A stretch of 53,839 nt of DNA from positions 1-53,839 of the forward strand of contig JALSIX010000109.1 in the NCBI GenBank assembly GCA_026989655.1. The letters are read 5' to 3'. Positions 1 to 8,271 of this stretch are shown here, piece after piece (the first letter of the stretch is position 1; every line of letters starts with the position of its first letter). Source of the DNA: Caldilineaceae bacterium (lineage in GTDB: Bacteria > Chloroflexota > Anaerolineae > Caldilineales > Caldilineaceae). The translations under genes and the position numbers were made by a program. The notes under the pieces are model-generated. The model did not search any database and was not told where the DNA came from. It was given only the letters and a program-made list of their open reading frames with translations.

Positions 1-2
1 CC

Positions 3-398
3 ATCGACTGGACCCCGCAGCACACCGGCACACAGACCCTCTTCCTCTGGGTCGACCCCGATAACCGCATCCCCGAAATCAACGAGGACAACAACCTCAC
101 CTCCTTCACCGTTACCGTCCGCGAACCCGGCATCGACTTGACCTCCTATGGCTGGACATCCTTTCCCAAGCCTGTAGAAGGATATCCTACACAGATCCAG
201 GGCTGGATCCACAACGCCGGCGAACTGGACGCAGAGAACATCTCCGTCCAGCTCTACCTGGACAACCCACACGAAAACGGCTCCCCCATCGGCACAACTC
301 AGGTCATCTCCCAACTGGCCGCCGGCGACACTCAGCCCGTCACCATCGACTGGACCCCCCGGCACACAGACCCTCTTCCTCTGGGTCGACCCCGATAA
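3..398 (+). CDS. CARDB-repeat fragment of a secreted protein, 3' end frameshifted, 5' end off window
   Basis: The frame is open from the left edge and reads as tandem adhesion-like CARDB Ig repeats (LFLWVDPDNRIPEINEDNN type strands). A second repeat copy begins at 344. It lacks 8 bases present in the first copy between the ...GACCCC and GGCACACAG blocks, so the frame shifts at about 355 and ends at TAA 396-398. After the deletion, the CARDB sequence continues in frame 1, which is exactly the frame of the beta-helix protein that follows. I therefore read 3-398 and the following CDS as one broken gene. The unit is 114 codons if the 8 bases are restored. CARDB domains are cell-adhesion modules of extracellular proteins. 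The break could be real or a sequencing or assembly error in a repeat. Confidence 0.7.
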   Translation: MDWTPQHTGTQTLFLWVDPDNRIPEINEDNNLTSFTVTVREPGIDLTSYGWTSFPKPVEGYPTQIQGWIHNAGELDAENISVQLYLDNPHENGSPIGTTQVISQLAAGDTQPVTIDWTPRHTDPLPLGRPR

Positions 399-455
399 CC
401 GCATCCCCGAAATCAACGAGGACAACAACCTCACCTCCTTCACCGTTACCGTCCG
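27..455 (+). repeat. 95-bp perfect direct repeat (27-121 and 361-455)
   Basis: Positions 27-121 and 361-455 are identical base for base and 334 apart. They encode the C-terminal strands of two consecutive CARDB repeats. The identity implies recent duplication or gene conversion. Just upstream of each copy, the two differ by an 8-base gap that breaks the reading frame in the second. Confidence 0.9.
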
Positions 456-477
456 AGAAGCGAATTGGATCTGGTAT

Positions 478-3198
478 GTGGATGGATCAGTAGCACAATC
501 TGGGGATGGCCGCACCCCGAATACAGCTTTCAAGACGATCGCGGAGGCATTATCTCATGCCTTGTTCGGAGACACGGTTCAGGTCGCGCCGGGGTACTAC
601 CGAGAACAGATCCGCCTGAATCCAGGTATCACTTTACTGGGAGCCGGTTGGACCAACACCATCATCGATGGAGGGAGCAGCAGTGGCCCTGTCATCACTA
701 TGGATGCGGATACCACCGTCCGCGGATTCACTATCCGCGGCAGCGGTGCGGCGTATTTTGATGCCGGCATCTGGATCCAACGTGGAACTGCAACGATTCG
801 CGAGAATCGAATCACCGACAACGCGTTTGGCGTGTGGGCCTGGTGTTTTGACCCAGACACATGCCAGCTTCAGGTCGTCCTGGAAAACAACATCATAGAT
901 CACAACACACGAGGAGGTATCAACAGCAACGAACATTCCATCTTGGTGCTTCGAAACAACACAGTAGTACGAAACGATGGCGATGGCGTAGTGCTCAACA
1001 ACAACGGAAGTCTGGCAGAGAACAACCTGGTGGTTGGGAATAGCCTGAGAGGGCTGGTGAACAACGCAGGCGCCATGGTTCGCTACAACAATGTCTGGGC
1101 AAACCGAGAGAACTACGTGGGAAGTGAGCCCGGCGAAGGCGGACTTTCCATGGATCCCATGTTTCGGGATATGGCCAACCGCGACTACCGTCTCCATGCC
1201 GGTTCGCCAGCAGTGGGTCACGGTATACCCACAGGCACGGATATGGGAGCCCTTCCCTTTGTCCCGAAAGGAGAACCGCCTCCCGCCATCCATCTGCAGC
1301 AGCTCGAAGGCATGGAATGGGAACTTCGCTGGTCAGACAGTGGTGCGAAGGGCTACAACATATACATAGGCACTTCTCCGAGACTCTATACCCGTCGATT
1401 CGATGTAGGCAGAACCAATGCCTATCGTTTGAGCGGTTTGCCGGGCAACCTGACCTACTACGTGGCACTCGCCGGATATGACGACCTCGGCGATGAGACC
1501 GCCCTGTCTGACGAGGTACATCTCTTCGTACCGGCTGTAGCGCCTGGAACCTTTCAGGAAGACACTCCAGCAGTGGTGTTCGATGGTACCTGGAACCAAG
1601 TGGCGGATCCCCAGGCCTCCGGAGGGGGCTATGCTGTAAGCGAGACCCCTGGAGACACAGTACAGATCACCTTCACGGGTGAAAGCATCGCCATGTATCG
1701 CCGATTGGACACGGCAGGTGGATGGGCCGAGGTGATTGTCGATGGGAAAAACCTCGGCTTCTGGGAGTTCTACTTCGCCGAACCCCGCTGGCAAGTGCCC
1801 ACTATACTGGACAACCTGGGCGAGGGCATCCATACACTCACACTCCGGGTCAGCGAAAGGAGAACAGTGGAGTCAACGGGATATAGGGTCTATGTGGATG
1901 CCTTTACCGTTCCCAGCCCCTATAAGCCAACAACGAACCAACTACAGGCGGTGGATCGGGTGAATTGGTACCGTCAGAAAGCGGGGATTCTACCTGCCCA
2001 GGATGTCCAATCTATCCACCTGGGAGCCCAAAGACATGCAGAGTTTCTAGCAGACAACATCGAAGATCCTCGTCTAGCAGGGTTGGGATCCCATCAGCAA
2101 CACCCGGATTTGCCTGGCTACGTCGGGCGCTGGCCCACAGATCGGGCTCGGTATTTTGGATACATGGGAGGCCTGGGTGAGGATGTGCACTTCATCGGCG
2201 ATCCAATCCGCAGTGTCGATGACTGGATGGCTGCAGTGTACCACCGGAACCTCATCATGTGTTGGCCATGTGTGGAGGTAGGCTATGGCATGATTAATGA
2301 CCATCGTGGACGGTTCGATGTGCTCAACATGGGTAGCCGAACGTATTCCGCACCACAGGAACGGGTGATCTACACCTATCCAGCAGATGGACAAACAGAT
2401 GTTCCACAGCTTTGGTGGGTCAACGAAATCCCGGATCCATTGCCAGGAAAACCCAGGCCAGTGGGCTACCCACTGAGCCTATACATCCAGCAGCCGGCTA
2501 GGACCAAAGGCCATCTGCTTTGGTCTGCCCAGTTCCCCTGGTCTGCTCCCCGTAATGCACCATCGAGCCAGTGGAAGGTCACCACCGCGGAACTCCGCGA
2601 CGAGACCGGAACGGTGGTACCTACATATCTCCTGGAACAGAACACCGATCCGATCCTGGGACCCGACAACGTGTTCCTGATCGCTCAAGAACCCTTGACA
2701 GCCGATACAACCTATTTCGTACACATCGCTGGTATCGACAGCCAGGGTGCGGCCTTCGACCACCAATGGACTTTTGCCACCGGTTCCGTGCTGAAGGCTC
2801 CCGATCTGAGCAATTCTCTTTTCTGGGCCAAGCCAGTACATCCAGACAAAGATAAACCGATCACCTTCTTCATCCAATTGATCAACACCGGCGCACCAGC
2901 CCAGAAGATGAAGGCAACCATTACGATTCCCGAAAAGACCCGCTACGTCGCCGGCAGTGCAACTACCTCTCAAGGAACGGTCACTGTAGATGAACAGCTA
3001 GTGTTCGATGTGGGCACAGTCACCGCGGGCACCCCAGTAACGCTCGCTTATGCCATCACGATAGATCCCAGCATCATCTCACCGACAGTGATCCGTGTAC
3101 CAACTACCTTGACCTGGACAGGTGGACGTCTCCACCGAGACCATGTGGTCATCGCCAATGGAATGGCCGTGCATCTACCAATGATCGAGCGGAGATAG
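478..3198 (+). CDS. Large secreted beta-helix / Ig-like / CAP-domain protein (3' part of frameshifted gene)
   Basis: This is the main part of the broken gene. The GTG at 478 has no ribosome site, and open frame with CARDB sequence precedes it from about 370, so it is not a genuine start. Order of parts (residues from 478): right-handed parallel beta-helix with Asn ladders (about 20-230, NTII..G and NN repeats), fibronectin-III-like (about 270-350), a jelly-roll carbohydrate-binding-like segment (about 360-475), a CAP/SCP domain (about 485-625: RVNWYRQKAGI, RHAEFLADN, GLGEDVHF), Ig-like (about 640-770) and a DUF11-like conserved-repeat domain (about 785-890). The C-terminus AVHLPMIERR resembles the VYLPLVLR-like tails I recall from secreted Chloroflexota proteins. 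The likely role is surface adhesion or polysaccharide contact. The family assignments are by eye. Confidence 0.75.
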   Translation: MDGSVAQSGDGRTPNTAFKTIAEALSHALFGDTVQVAPGYYREQIRLNPGITLLGAGWTNTIIDGGSSSGPVITMDADTTVRGFTIRGSGAAYFDAGIWIQRGTATIRENRITDNAFGVWAWCFDPDTCQLQVVLENNIIDHNTRGGINSNEHSILVLRNNTVVRNDGDGVVLNNNGSLAENNLVVGNSLRGLVNNAGAMVRYNNVWANRENYVGSEPGEGGLSMDPMFRDMANRDYRLHAGSPAVGHGIPTGTDMGALPFVPKGEPPPAIHLQQLEGMEWELRWSDSGAKGYNIYIGTSPRLYTRRFDVGRTNAYRLSGLPGNLTYYVALAGYDDLGDETALSDEVHLFVPAVAPGTFQEDTPAVVFDGTWNQVADPQASGGGYAVSETPGDTVQITFTGESIAMYRRLDTAGGWAEVIVDGKNLGFWEFYFAEPRWQVPTILDNLGEGIHTLTLRVSERRTVESTGYRVYVDAFTVPSPYKPTTNQLQAVDRVNWYRQKAGILPAQDVQSIHLGAQRHAEFLADNIEDPRLAGLGSHQQHPDLPGYVGRWPTDRARYFGYMGGLGEDVHFIGDPIRSVDDWMAAVYHRNLIMCWPCVEVGYGMINDHRGRFDVLNMGSRTYSAPQERVIYTYPADGQTDVPQLWWVNEIPDPLPGKPRPVGYPLSLYIQQPARTKGHLLWSAQFPWSAPRNAPSSQWKVTTAELRDETGTVVPTYLLEQNTDPILGPDNVFLIAQEPLTADTTYFVHIAGIDSQGAAFDHQWTFATGSVLKAPDLSNSLFWAKPVHPDKDKPITFFIQLINTGAPAQKMKATITIPEKTRYVAGSATTSQGTVTVDEQLVFDVGTVTAGTPVTLAYAITIDPSIISPTVIRVPTTLTWTGGRLHRDHVVIANGMAVHLPMIERR

Positions 3199-3221
3199 GC
3201 TCCCATCCGAGCAGGGAAGAA

Positions 3222-3282
3222 CGCTTGCTGGAGAACGGCGCTGCGGTTGGGCTGCCGCAAGCGCAGCAAGGCCCAGCAAGCG
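3222..3282. repeat. Nested inverted repeat between convergent genes
   Basis: A 10-bp perfect outer arm (3222-3231, CGCTTGCTGG) pairs with 3273-3282. It encloses smaller complementary blocks such as GCTGCG/CGCAGC and GCGG/CCGC. The structure lies in the 189-base gap between the + strand secreted protein and the - strand recJ, so it could terminate either. There is no T-tract. Confidence 0.5.
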
Positions 3283-3387
3283 GACGCAGTCTGCAGCGCC
3301 ATTGGGTCCGCGCGCGTAGTGGTCGGCTCCTCCTCCAGATAGGGCTCCGAGCGCCTCACAGAAACGGACACCCAAGGCCATCCCCGG

Positions 3388-5787
3388 TCACCCTTCGAGG
3401 CCGAGCTGCTCCAGCCTCGCGCGGCGGAAGAAGCGCCGATAGGCCCGGACCTCGGCCAGCAGTTCCCGAAGCTCCTCCTGGAGGAGGGCCCGCTCCGCTT
3501 CATCCCGGACGCTCCCGTCGCCCGACCGGATACTGGCCACGTCTCCCTGCTCCCACTCCACCACCCGAACAAGACCCCGGACCTCCAGCCAGAGGAGGCC
3601 CCGGCGGACCACGCCCGGGGTGGAGCCGATGCGGGCCGCAAGGCGCTCCATCTCCACCCGGCCATCCCGGTGGAGCGCGTACTTGCACATCCCCGCGATC
3701 TGGCGCAGCACCCCGGCCAGGGAATCGTCGGTGGTCTCCCGGCCCACCACCCACACGGCCGAGGGCTCCAGGGCCTCCAGCAGCCATTCCAGTACCTGGG
3801 GGGAAGGCGGGATGCTCCACAGGACCAGGGGCCTGCCCCGGGGCGCGTCCCGGGCCTCCAGCCGGGAACCCAGGGCGATCTCGCCCAGGCGGATGCCCTC
3901 CGCGAGCCAGAAGGCCTCCTCCCGGGAGGGCAGCTCGGCCCTGGCCACGGACTTCCCCCGGAGGTCGACCGCGGGGCGAGAGGGGGCACGCCCCGGCAGG
4001 TCTACGGCCTTTTTCTCCGCAGGACGGGCGGCCACAAAGCCCAGTTGGAGCTGGACCTGGCCCCGGAAACGGTGGATGTCCAGGGTGTAGGCCAGGTCCA
4101 GGAGCCCCGAGGGCAGTTCCACGTCCGCGCCCCGAAACCAGATGACCGGCTGGGTCGTGCCCTGGGCATCCCGCAGTACCAGGCGCCGGTGGAGGCCGTC
4201 CTTGCCCACGAGCCGATCCTCCACCACGGTCAGCTCCCGGCTGAGGAAGACGGGCTTGGGGTTGCCGTTGCCGAAGGGGGCCAGGCGCTGCACCTGTTCG
4301 GCCAAGGCCAGGTCCAGCCCGGGGAAGGGCAGCTCCGCGTCGATGTGGAGGCCCTGGGGGCCTGTGTCCTCGCGGAAGCGGGCCACCTGGCGGCTCAGCT
4401 CCCGGCGAAAACGGTCGATGTTCTCCGGGAGCAGGGTGACGCCGGCCGCGCCCGGGTGGCCGCCGTGGCCCAGGAGGAGTGGCCCACAGGCCGCGATGGC
4501 CGCGCCGATGTCCACGCCGGGCACACTCCGGGCACTGCCCCGGGCCGGCTGCCCCGGGGGGTTCAGGAGGAGGACCGTGGGTTTGCCGAACTCCTCCACC
4601 AGGCGGGAGGCCACGATGCCCACGATGCCCGGGTGCCAGTTGGGGTGGGCCAGGACAATGGCCTCGAAATCCAACAGATGGGGGTGGCGGTCCAGGATGT
4701 CGAAGGCCATGCGGGTGATCTGGCTGGTGAGCAGGCGCCGCCGCTGGTTGAGGCGCTCCATCTGGGCGGCCAGTTGGCCGGCCCGGATGGGGTCCTGGGT
4801 GGTAAGGAGCTCCACCGCGACGGTGGCATCGTCCAGGCGGCCCAGCGCGTTCATCCGGGGGCCGAGCTGGAAGCCGATGTCCTCCGCGTCCACCGTGTCG
4901 GGGGCGATGCGGGCATAGTGCATGAGGGCCTTGAGACCGACCCGCTCGGTGTGGCGGAGGCGCTCCAGGCCCAGTTGGAGCAGGTAACGGGTATCGTGGA
5001 CCTGTTCCGCCACATCGGCCACGATGCCCAGGGCCACCAGGTCCAGAAACGGGGTCGCTTCCCCGGGGCGGCCCAGGTGGTGGTAGAGCTGTTGGACGAG
5101 TTTGTAGGCCACGCCCACACCGGGCAAGGTGCGCAGGGGGTCCGACGGGTGGAGGAACTTGGGGTCCACCAGGGCATCGGCTCGACGCACGCTGGCCCGC
5201 CCCACCTGGTCCGGGGAGTACTCCGCGGGGGGCTCCGTGCCAGGCTCGTGGTCTGCGAACTCCGGGGGGAGGTCGTGGTGGTCGGTGACGATGACGGTGA
5301 GGCCCGCGTCCTTGGCCAGGCCGATCCCCGGGGCCTCGCGGATGCCTGTGTCGCAGGTCAGCAGCACCTGGGGCCGGAAGGCCGGGTCGGCCAGGTAGGC
5401 CTGGAGGGTAGGGGGGTGGATGCCGTGGCCCTCGGTGAAGCGGTTGGGCACGTGGAAGCGGACCCGGTGGGGGCCGGCCAGCTCCCGCAGGGCGGCCACC
5501 AGCAGCGCGGTGCTGGTCTGGCCGTCCACGTCGAAGTCGCCCCAGACCAGGATGTTCTGGCCCTGGTGGATGGCCTGGACCAGCAGCTCCGCGGCCCGGG
5601 CCAGCCCCACCAACGCGTGGGGTGGGGCCGGGGTGTACTGCTGGGGATCCAGGAAAGGGATGGCCTTGGCCGGAGAGTCCAGGCCCCGTTGGGCCAGGAG
5701 TCGGGCCACCAGAGGATGGCCGCCCACCGCGGCCTGGAGCTCGGACGGGGGCTCCATGGAGGGGGGGAGGATCCAGGGGCGTCGCAT
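3388..5787 (-). CDS. recJ: Single-stranded-DNA-specific exonuclease RecJ
   Basis: RecJ is the 5'-3' ssDNA exonuclease of recombination and mismatch repair (DHH/DHHA1 phosphoesterase, Mn-dependent). Visible motifs are DFDVDG (84-89, motif I), TCDTGI (about 144-149), the DHH signature in TDHHD (168-172) and the DHHA1 block GHGGHPGAAG (about 435-445), followed by an OB-fold region. At 799 residues it is longer than E. coli RecJ (577). The extra C-terminal ~200 residues (helical, Arg/Glu-rich) look like an added domain, as in other long RecJ proteins such as that of Thermus. The start is ATG at 5787, 57 bases after the stop of the upstream nuclease gene, so co-transcription is likely. Confidence 0.95.
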   Translation of the reverse strand: MRRPWILPPSMEPPSELQAAVGGHPLVARLLAQRGLDSPAKAIPFLDPQQYTPAPPHALVGLARAAELLVQAIHQGQNILVWGDFDVDGQTSTALLVAALRELAGPHRVRFHVPNRFTEGHGIHPPTLQAYLADPAFRPQVLLTCDTGIREAPGIGLAKDAGLTVIVTDHHDLPPEFADHEPGTEPPAEYSPDQVGRASVRRADALVDPKFLHPSDPLRTLPGVGVAYKLVQQLYHHLGRPGEATPFLDLVALGIVADVAEQVHDTRYLLQLGLERLRHTERVGLKALMHYARIAPDTVDAEDIGFQLGPRMNALGRLDDATVAVELLTTQDPIRAGQLAAQMERLNQRRRLLTSQITRMAFDILDRHPHLLDFEAIVLAHPNWHPGIVGIVASRLVEEFGKPTVLLLNPPGQPARGSARSVPGVDIGAAIAACGPLLLGHGGHPGAAGVTLLPENIDRFRRELSRQVARFREDTGPQGLHIDAELPFPGLDLALAEQVQRLAPFGNGNPKPVFLSRELTVVEDRLVGKDGLHRRLVLRDAQGTTQPVIWFRGADVELPSGLLDLAYTLDIHRFRGQVQLQLGFVAARPAEKKAVDLPGRAPSRPAVDLRGKSVARAELPSREEAFWLAEGIRLGEIALGSRLEARDAPRGRPLVLWSIPPSPQVLEWLLEALEPSAVWVVGRETTDDSLAGVLRQIAGMCKYALHRDGRVEMERLAARIGSTPGVVRRGLLWLEVRGLVRVVEWEQGDVASIRSGDGSVRDEAERALLQEELRELLAEVRAYRRFFRRARLEQLGLEG

Positions 5788-5844
5788 GTTATCCGGGGTG
5801 TCTCCTGGGAAGCCGTCGCCCTGGGATGGGGGGCCAGGGCATCA

Positions 5845-6726
5845 TCAGAACGCGATCTCCTCCACGTCCTCCAGGGTGAACTCCAGGCTGGCCTCCAGGT
5901 CCACCGGGGCCAGGTCTTCCACGTCCTCCAGCTCGTCCACCGAGGCCGCGGCCTGACCCCGGTTGCAGCGGCTCCGATAGACGCAGTAGCCGCACAGCCG
6001 CCGGCGATTCTCCGGGGTGTCGGGGACCTTGGGGAAGTCGGCCTCGGTCTCCCGGGCCAGCAGGTCGTCCAGGAGCTGGGTCAGACGGGTTCGGGCGGCC
6101 GCGTGGAGGTCTGGGCTGTAGGGGAAGACCACGGGCGTGTCCGGCGCGGCGGTGAACCAGTAGACCATGGACACCCGCTCCGGGTCCACCGGCCCCCAGG
6201 GGAACACCGAGCTGGCCTCCACCAGCACGTAGGGGTAGACCAGGGTCTGCAGCCGCTGTTGGAGCTGGGTTCGCCGCCCCGGGCGGGGGGAGGTCTTCCA
6301 GTCCACGATGACGGCCCGGGCGGCATCTCCCTGTCGTTCGGCCGCGATGAGGTCGTAGCGGGCGGCCAGGCGATAGCGCGCCTGGGTGCTCCGATAGGGG
6401 ACGCTGAGCACCTGTTCCACATGGCGGTACTGGGTGGGCAGGTCGCGGGGCCGATGGCGTCGGTAGCTCGCCACCCATTCGTCCAGGGGGTAGTCCAGAT
6501 CCTGGACCACCCGGGCCGGGTCCAGGCCTCGTTCCAGCCGTTCCACCAGATGGTGGAAGCGCGCGCCCCACTGCAGGAGCCGCTCGCGTTCGTCCATGGG
6601 GGCCGCCTCCTCCGCGGGCCAGGGCAGGCGGGCCACGTAGGTCAGCCAGAACCGACGGGGGCAGTCCACGAAGGTCTGCAGGCTGCTCTGGGTGAAGGCG
6701 AAGGTCTCGGGAAGGGCAAGGCTCAT
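5845..6726 (-). CDS. PD-(D/E)XK Fe-S nuclease, AddB/Cas4-like
   Basis: A 293-residue RecB-family nuclease. The N-terminus has the SxLxxFxxCPRRFWL signature (Cys22). The catalytic core is ARYDLI (about 122) followed by VIVDWKT (about 140), that is, the D...(D/E)XK residues. Three further cysteines sit near the C-terminus in CGYCVYRSRC (about 243-252). One N-terminal plus three C-terminal cysteines is the layout that binds a 4Fe-4S cluster in AddB and Cas4. The last ~40 residues are very acidic. No helicase domain or addA partner is visible, and there are no cas genes or CRISPR nearby, so a stand-alone repair nuclease paired with recJ is the best reading. Confidence 0.85.
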   Translation of the reverse strand: MSLALPETFAFTQSSLQTFVDCPRRFWLTYVARLPWPAEEAAPMDERERLLQWGARFHHLVERLERGLDPARVVQDLDYPLDEWVASYRRHRPRDLPTQYRHVEQVLSVPYRSTQARYRLAARYDLIAAERQGDAARAVIVDWKTSPRPGRRTQLQQRLQTLVYPYVLVEASSVFPWGPVDPERVSMVYWFTAAPDTPVVFPYSPDLHAAARTRLTQLLDDLLARETEADFPKVPDTPENRRRLCGYCVYRSRCNRGQAAASVDELEDVEDLAPVDLEASLEFTLEDVEEIAF

Positions 6727-6736
6727 GGATCCCCGG

Positions 6737-6776
6737 GGCAGGCCGGCGGGTCGGACCTGCTGGCCGCCGGCCTGCC
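6737..6776 (-). terminator. Hairpin terminator after the PA14 gene
   Basis: A 13-bp perfect stem (GGCAGGCCGGCGG at 6737-6749 with 6764-6776) has a 14-base loop and lies in the 98-base gap downstream of the PA14 gene. No T-run follows, so it may be only a structural or factor-assisted terminator. Confidence 0.55.
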
Positions 6777-6824
6777 CTCTCCTCCGTGTTCCTCTGTGGT
6801 GGATGTCCGAGCACGTTCAGGGGT

Positions 6825-8192
6825 TCACGGCCGGGGCACCCACTTCACCGCGTCCCAGGCCATCAAACGAGACAGCCAGGGCTCGTAGGTCACGTCGGCC
6901 AGGGACACGTAGTCCATGTCCGTGCCCCGGAATCGGTAGGTGCCCAGGGAGACCCACTGGTCATTATAGCGGGACTGATCCACGATGCGCAAGGAGAAGC
7001 CGCCGGCATGGGAGATCCAGTACCGGGCCCGCTGGGTGGTGGTGTAGCGCCGGGGAATGAAGACGAAGACCTCGTAGCGGCCCGGGGTCAGGCGGGGATA
7101 CCAGCGGCCCCAGTTGTAGCCAGGTCGGATCCGGTCGTTGTTCTGGGTCCAGAAGAGATGGCCGCCGTAGCCCTCCAGGGCCTCGCCCCAGCCCCTGGCC
7201 AGGCCTCCTCGGACGAATCCCGGGCTCTGGTCGTCCACCAGGATCTCCCCGGTGGAGGGAGGAGGTGTGGGCGTGGGGCTGGGCACCGGGGTGCCGTCCA
7301 GCCGCTCCCAGCTCAGCCGGGCCACGGCCAGGCCGGTGTTCTCGTAGTACTCCATCTGCACGGTCACCGGGCCACCGGGCAGGAAGATGTCTCCGTAATA
7401 TCCCGTGGCCGGCTGGTCCCGCCAGGCGTCGATGAGCAGATGGCCGTTGACGAAGAGGCGAACCCCGTCGTCCACGGTGACCCGGAAGCGATAGCGCCCT
7501 GCCGACAGGTCCAGGTCCCGGGTCCAGCGGACGGAGAAGAGGTCCGCGGGGACCCGGGAGTCTGGGGAGCCGGTGCCCCAGTCGAAGTCGATGGCCGGAT
7601 CGTCCCGGACCAGCACCGGCGCGCCGGCCAGGGTGCGGTTGTTGAAGTATTCGCCCTTCCAGCCGGTGATCGCGGGCGGCACCCGTTGCCAGGAGAGCTT
7701 GGCCACCGCCAAGCCTGCCCGTTCGAAGTACTCCACCACCACCAGGTGGTGGCCCGGTCCCAGGTACTTGTCCGCGGTGAAGGTCTGGACCGAATGTTCC
7801 CACCAGCCGTCGATGATCTTCTCCCCGTCCACCCAGACCCGGATGCCGTCATCGCTGGTTGCGGTGAAGCGATAGAGCCCGGGGGTGACATCGATGTAGC
7901 GCTGCCATCGGGCGGAGAAGAAGTCCGACGAGACCGAGGGAGCCGGGGAGCCGGTGCCCCAGTCGAAGTCCAGGTTCGTCTCTGTGCGGGAGAGAACCGG
8001 AGGGCCGGAGAGATCCGGGTTGTTCCAGTACCAGGCCTGCCATGTGGGATCCGTGTGCCGAGGGGTGACGGGCCCCTGGGCCCGGGCCAGGGACGCGACC
8101 AAGCCGGTGAGCACCAGGGCTGCCGACAGGATCCAGACCAGACGCATGCCACGGGAGGGGACAACGAGGTGGGGGAGACGCGGTGTGGACAT
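6825..8192 (-). CDS. Secreted double-PA14 protein with golvesin-like C-terminal domain
   Basis: A 455-residue exported protein. The start ATG at 8192 is chosen for its ribosome site GGAGG seven bases upstream; the frame is open further 5' but unsupported. A signal peptide follows (MRLVWILSAALVLTGL..ARAQ, about 16-40). Two PA14 domains follow at about 45-175 and 185-315, each with the FDWGTGSP / DDG(I/V)R(V/L)(W/F)V(D/N)G pattern; PA14 is a beta-barrel that binds carbohydrate. A PT-rich linker (PSPTPTPPPST) joins them to a golvesin/Xly CBD-like domain (about 335-455, VDDQSPGF...YEVFVFIP). It probably binds surface polysaccharide. It lies downstream of a glycosyltransferase and a lipoprotein on the same strand. 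Confidence 0.85.
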   Translation of the reverse strand: MSTPRLPHLVVPSRGMRLVWILSAALVLTGLVASLARAQGPVTPRHTDPTWQAWYWNNPDLSGPPVLSRTETNLDFDWGTGSPAPSVSSDFFSARWQRYIDVTPGLYRFTATSDDGIRVWVDGEKIIDGWWEHSVQTFTADKYLGPGHHLVVVEYFERAGLAVAKLSWQRVPPAITGWKGEYFNNRTLAGAPVLVRDDPAIDFDWGTGSPDSRVPADLFSVRWTRDLDLSAGRYRFRVTVDDGVRLFVNGHLLIDAWRDQPATGYYGDIFLPGGPVTVQMEYYENTGLAVARLSWERLDGTPVPSPTPTPPPSTGEILVDDQSPGFVRGGLARGWGEALEGYGGHLFWTQNNDRIRPGYNWGRWYPRLTPGRYEVFVFIPRRYTTTQRARYWISHAGGFSLRIVDQSRYNDQWVSLGTYRFRGTDMDYVSLADVTYEPWLSRLMAWDAVKWVPRP

Positions 8193-8271
8193 GGCAAAAC
8201 CTCCTCTGGAGTAGGAGCGCGGCCGCGAAGTCGATCTGTCTAGGAGACGAGCCGGCCCTCCGGGAAGTTCC

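Noticed and set aside
5845-6726. Cas4 of a CRISPR system
   Set aside because: No cas1, cas2 or repeat-spacer array is present in the window, and the neighbour is recJ.
3670-6888. A 1072-codon open frame on the + strand opposite recJ and the nuclease gene
   Set aside because: It is a high-GC shadow: composition is Gly/Ala/Arg/Pro-rich without domain motifs, while the minus strand carries clear RecJ and nuclease signatures. The same applies to long frames at 9365-13099, 16178-21439 and 27005-30517.
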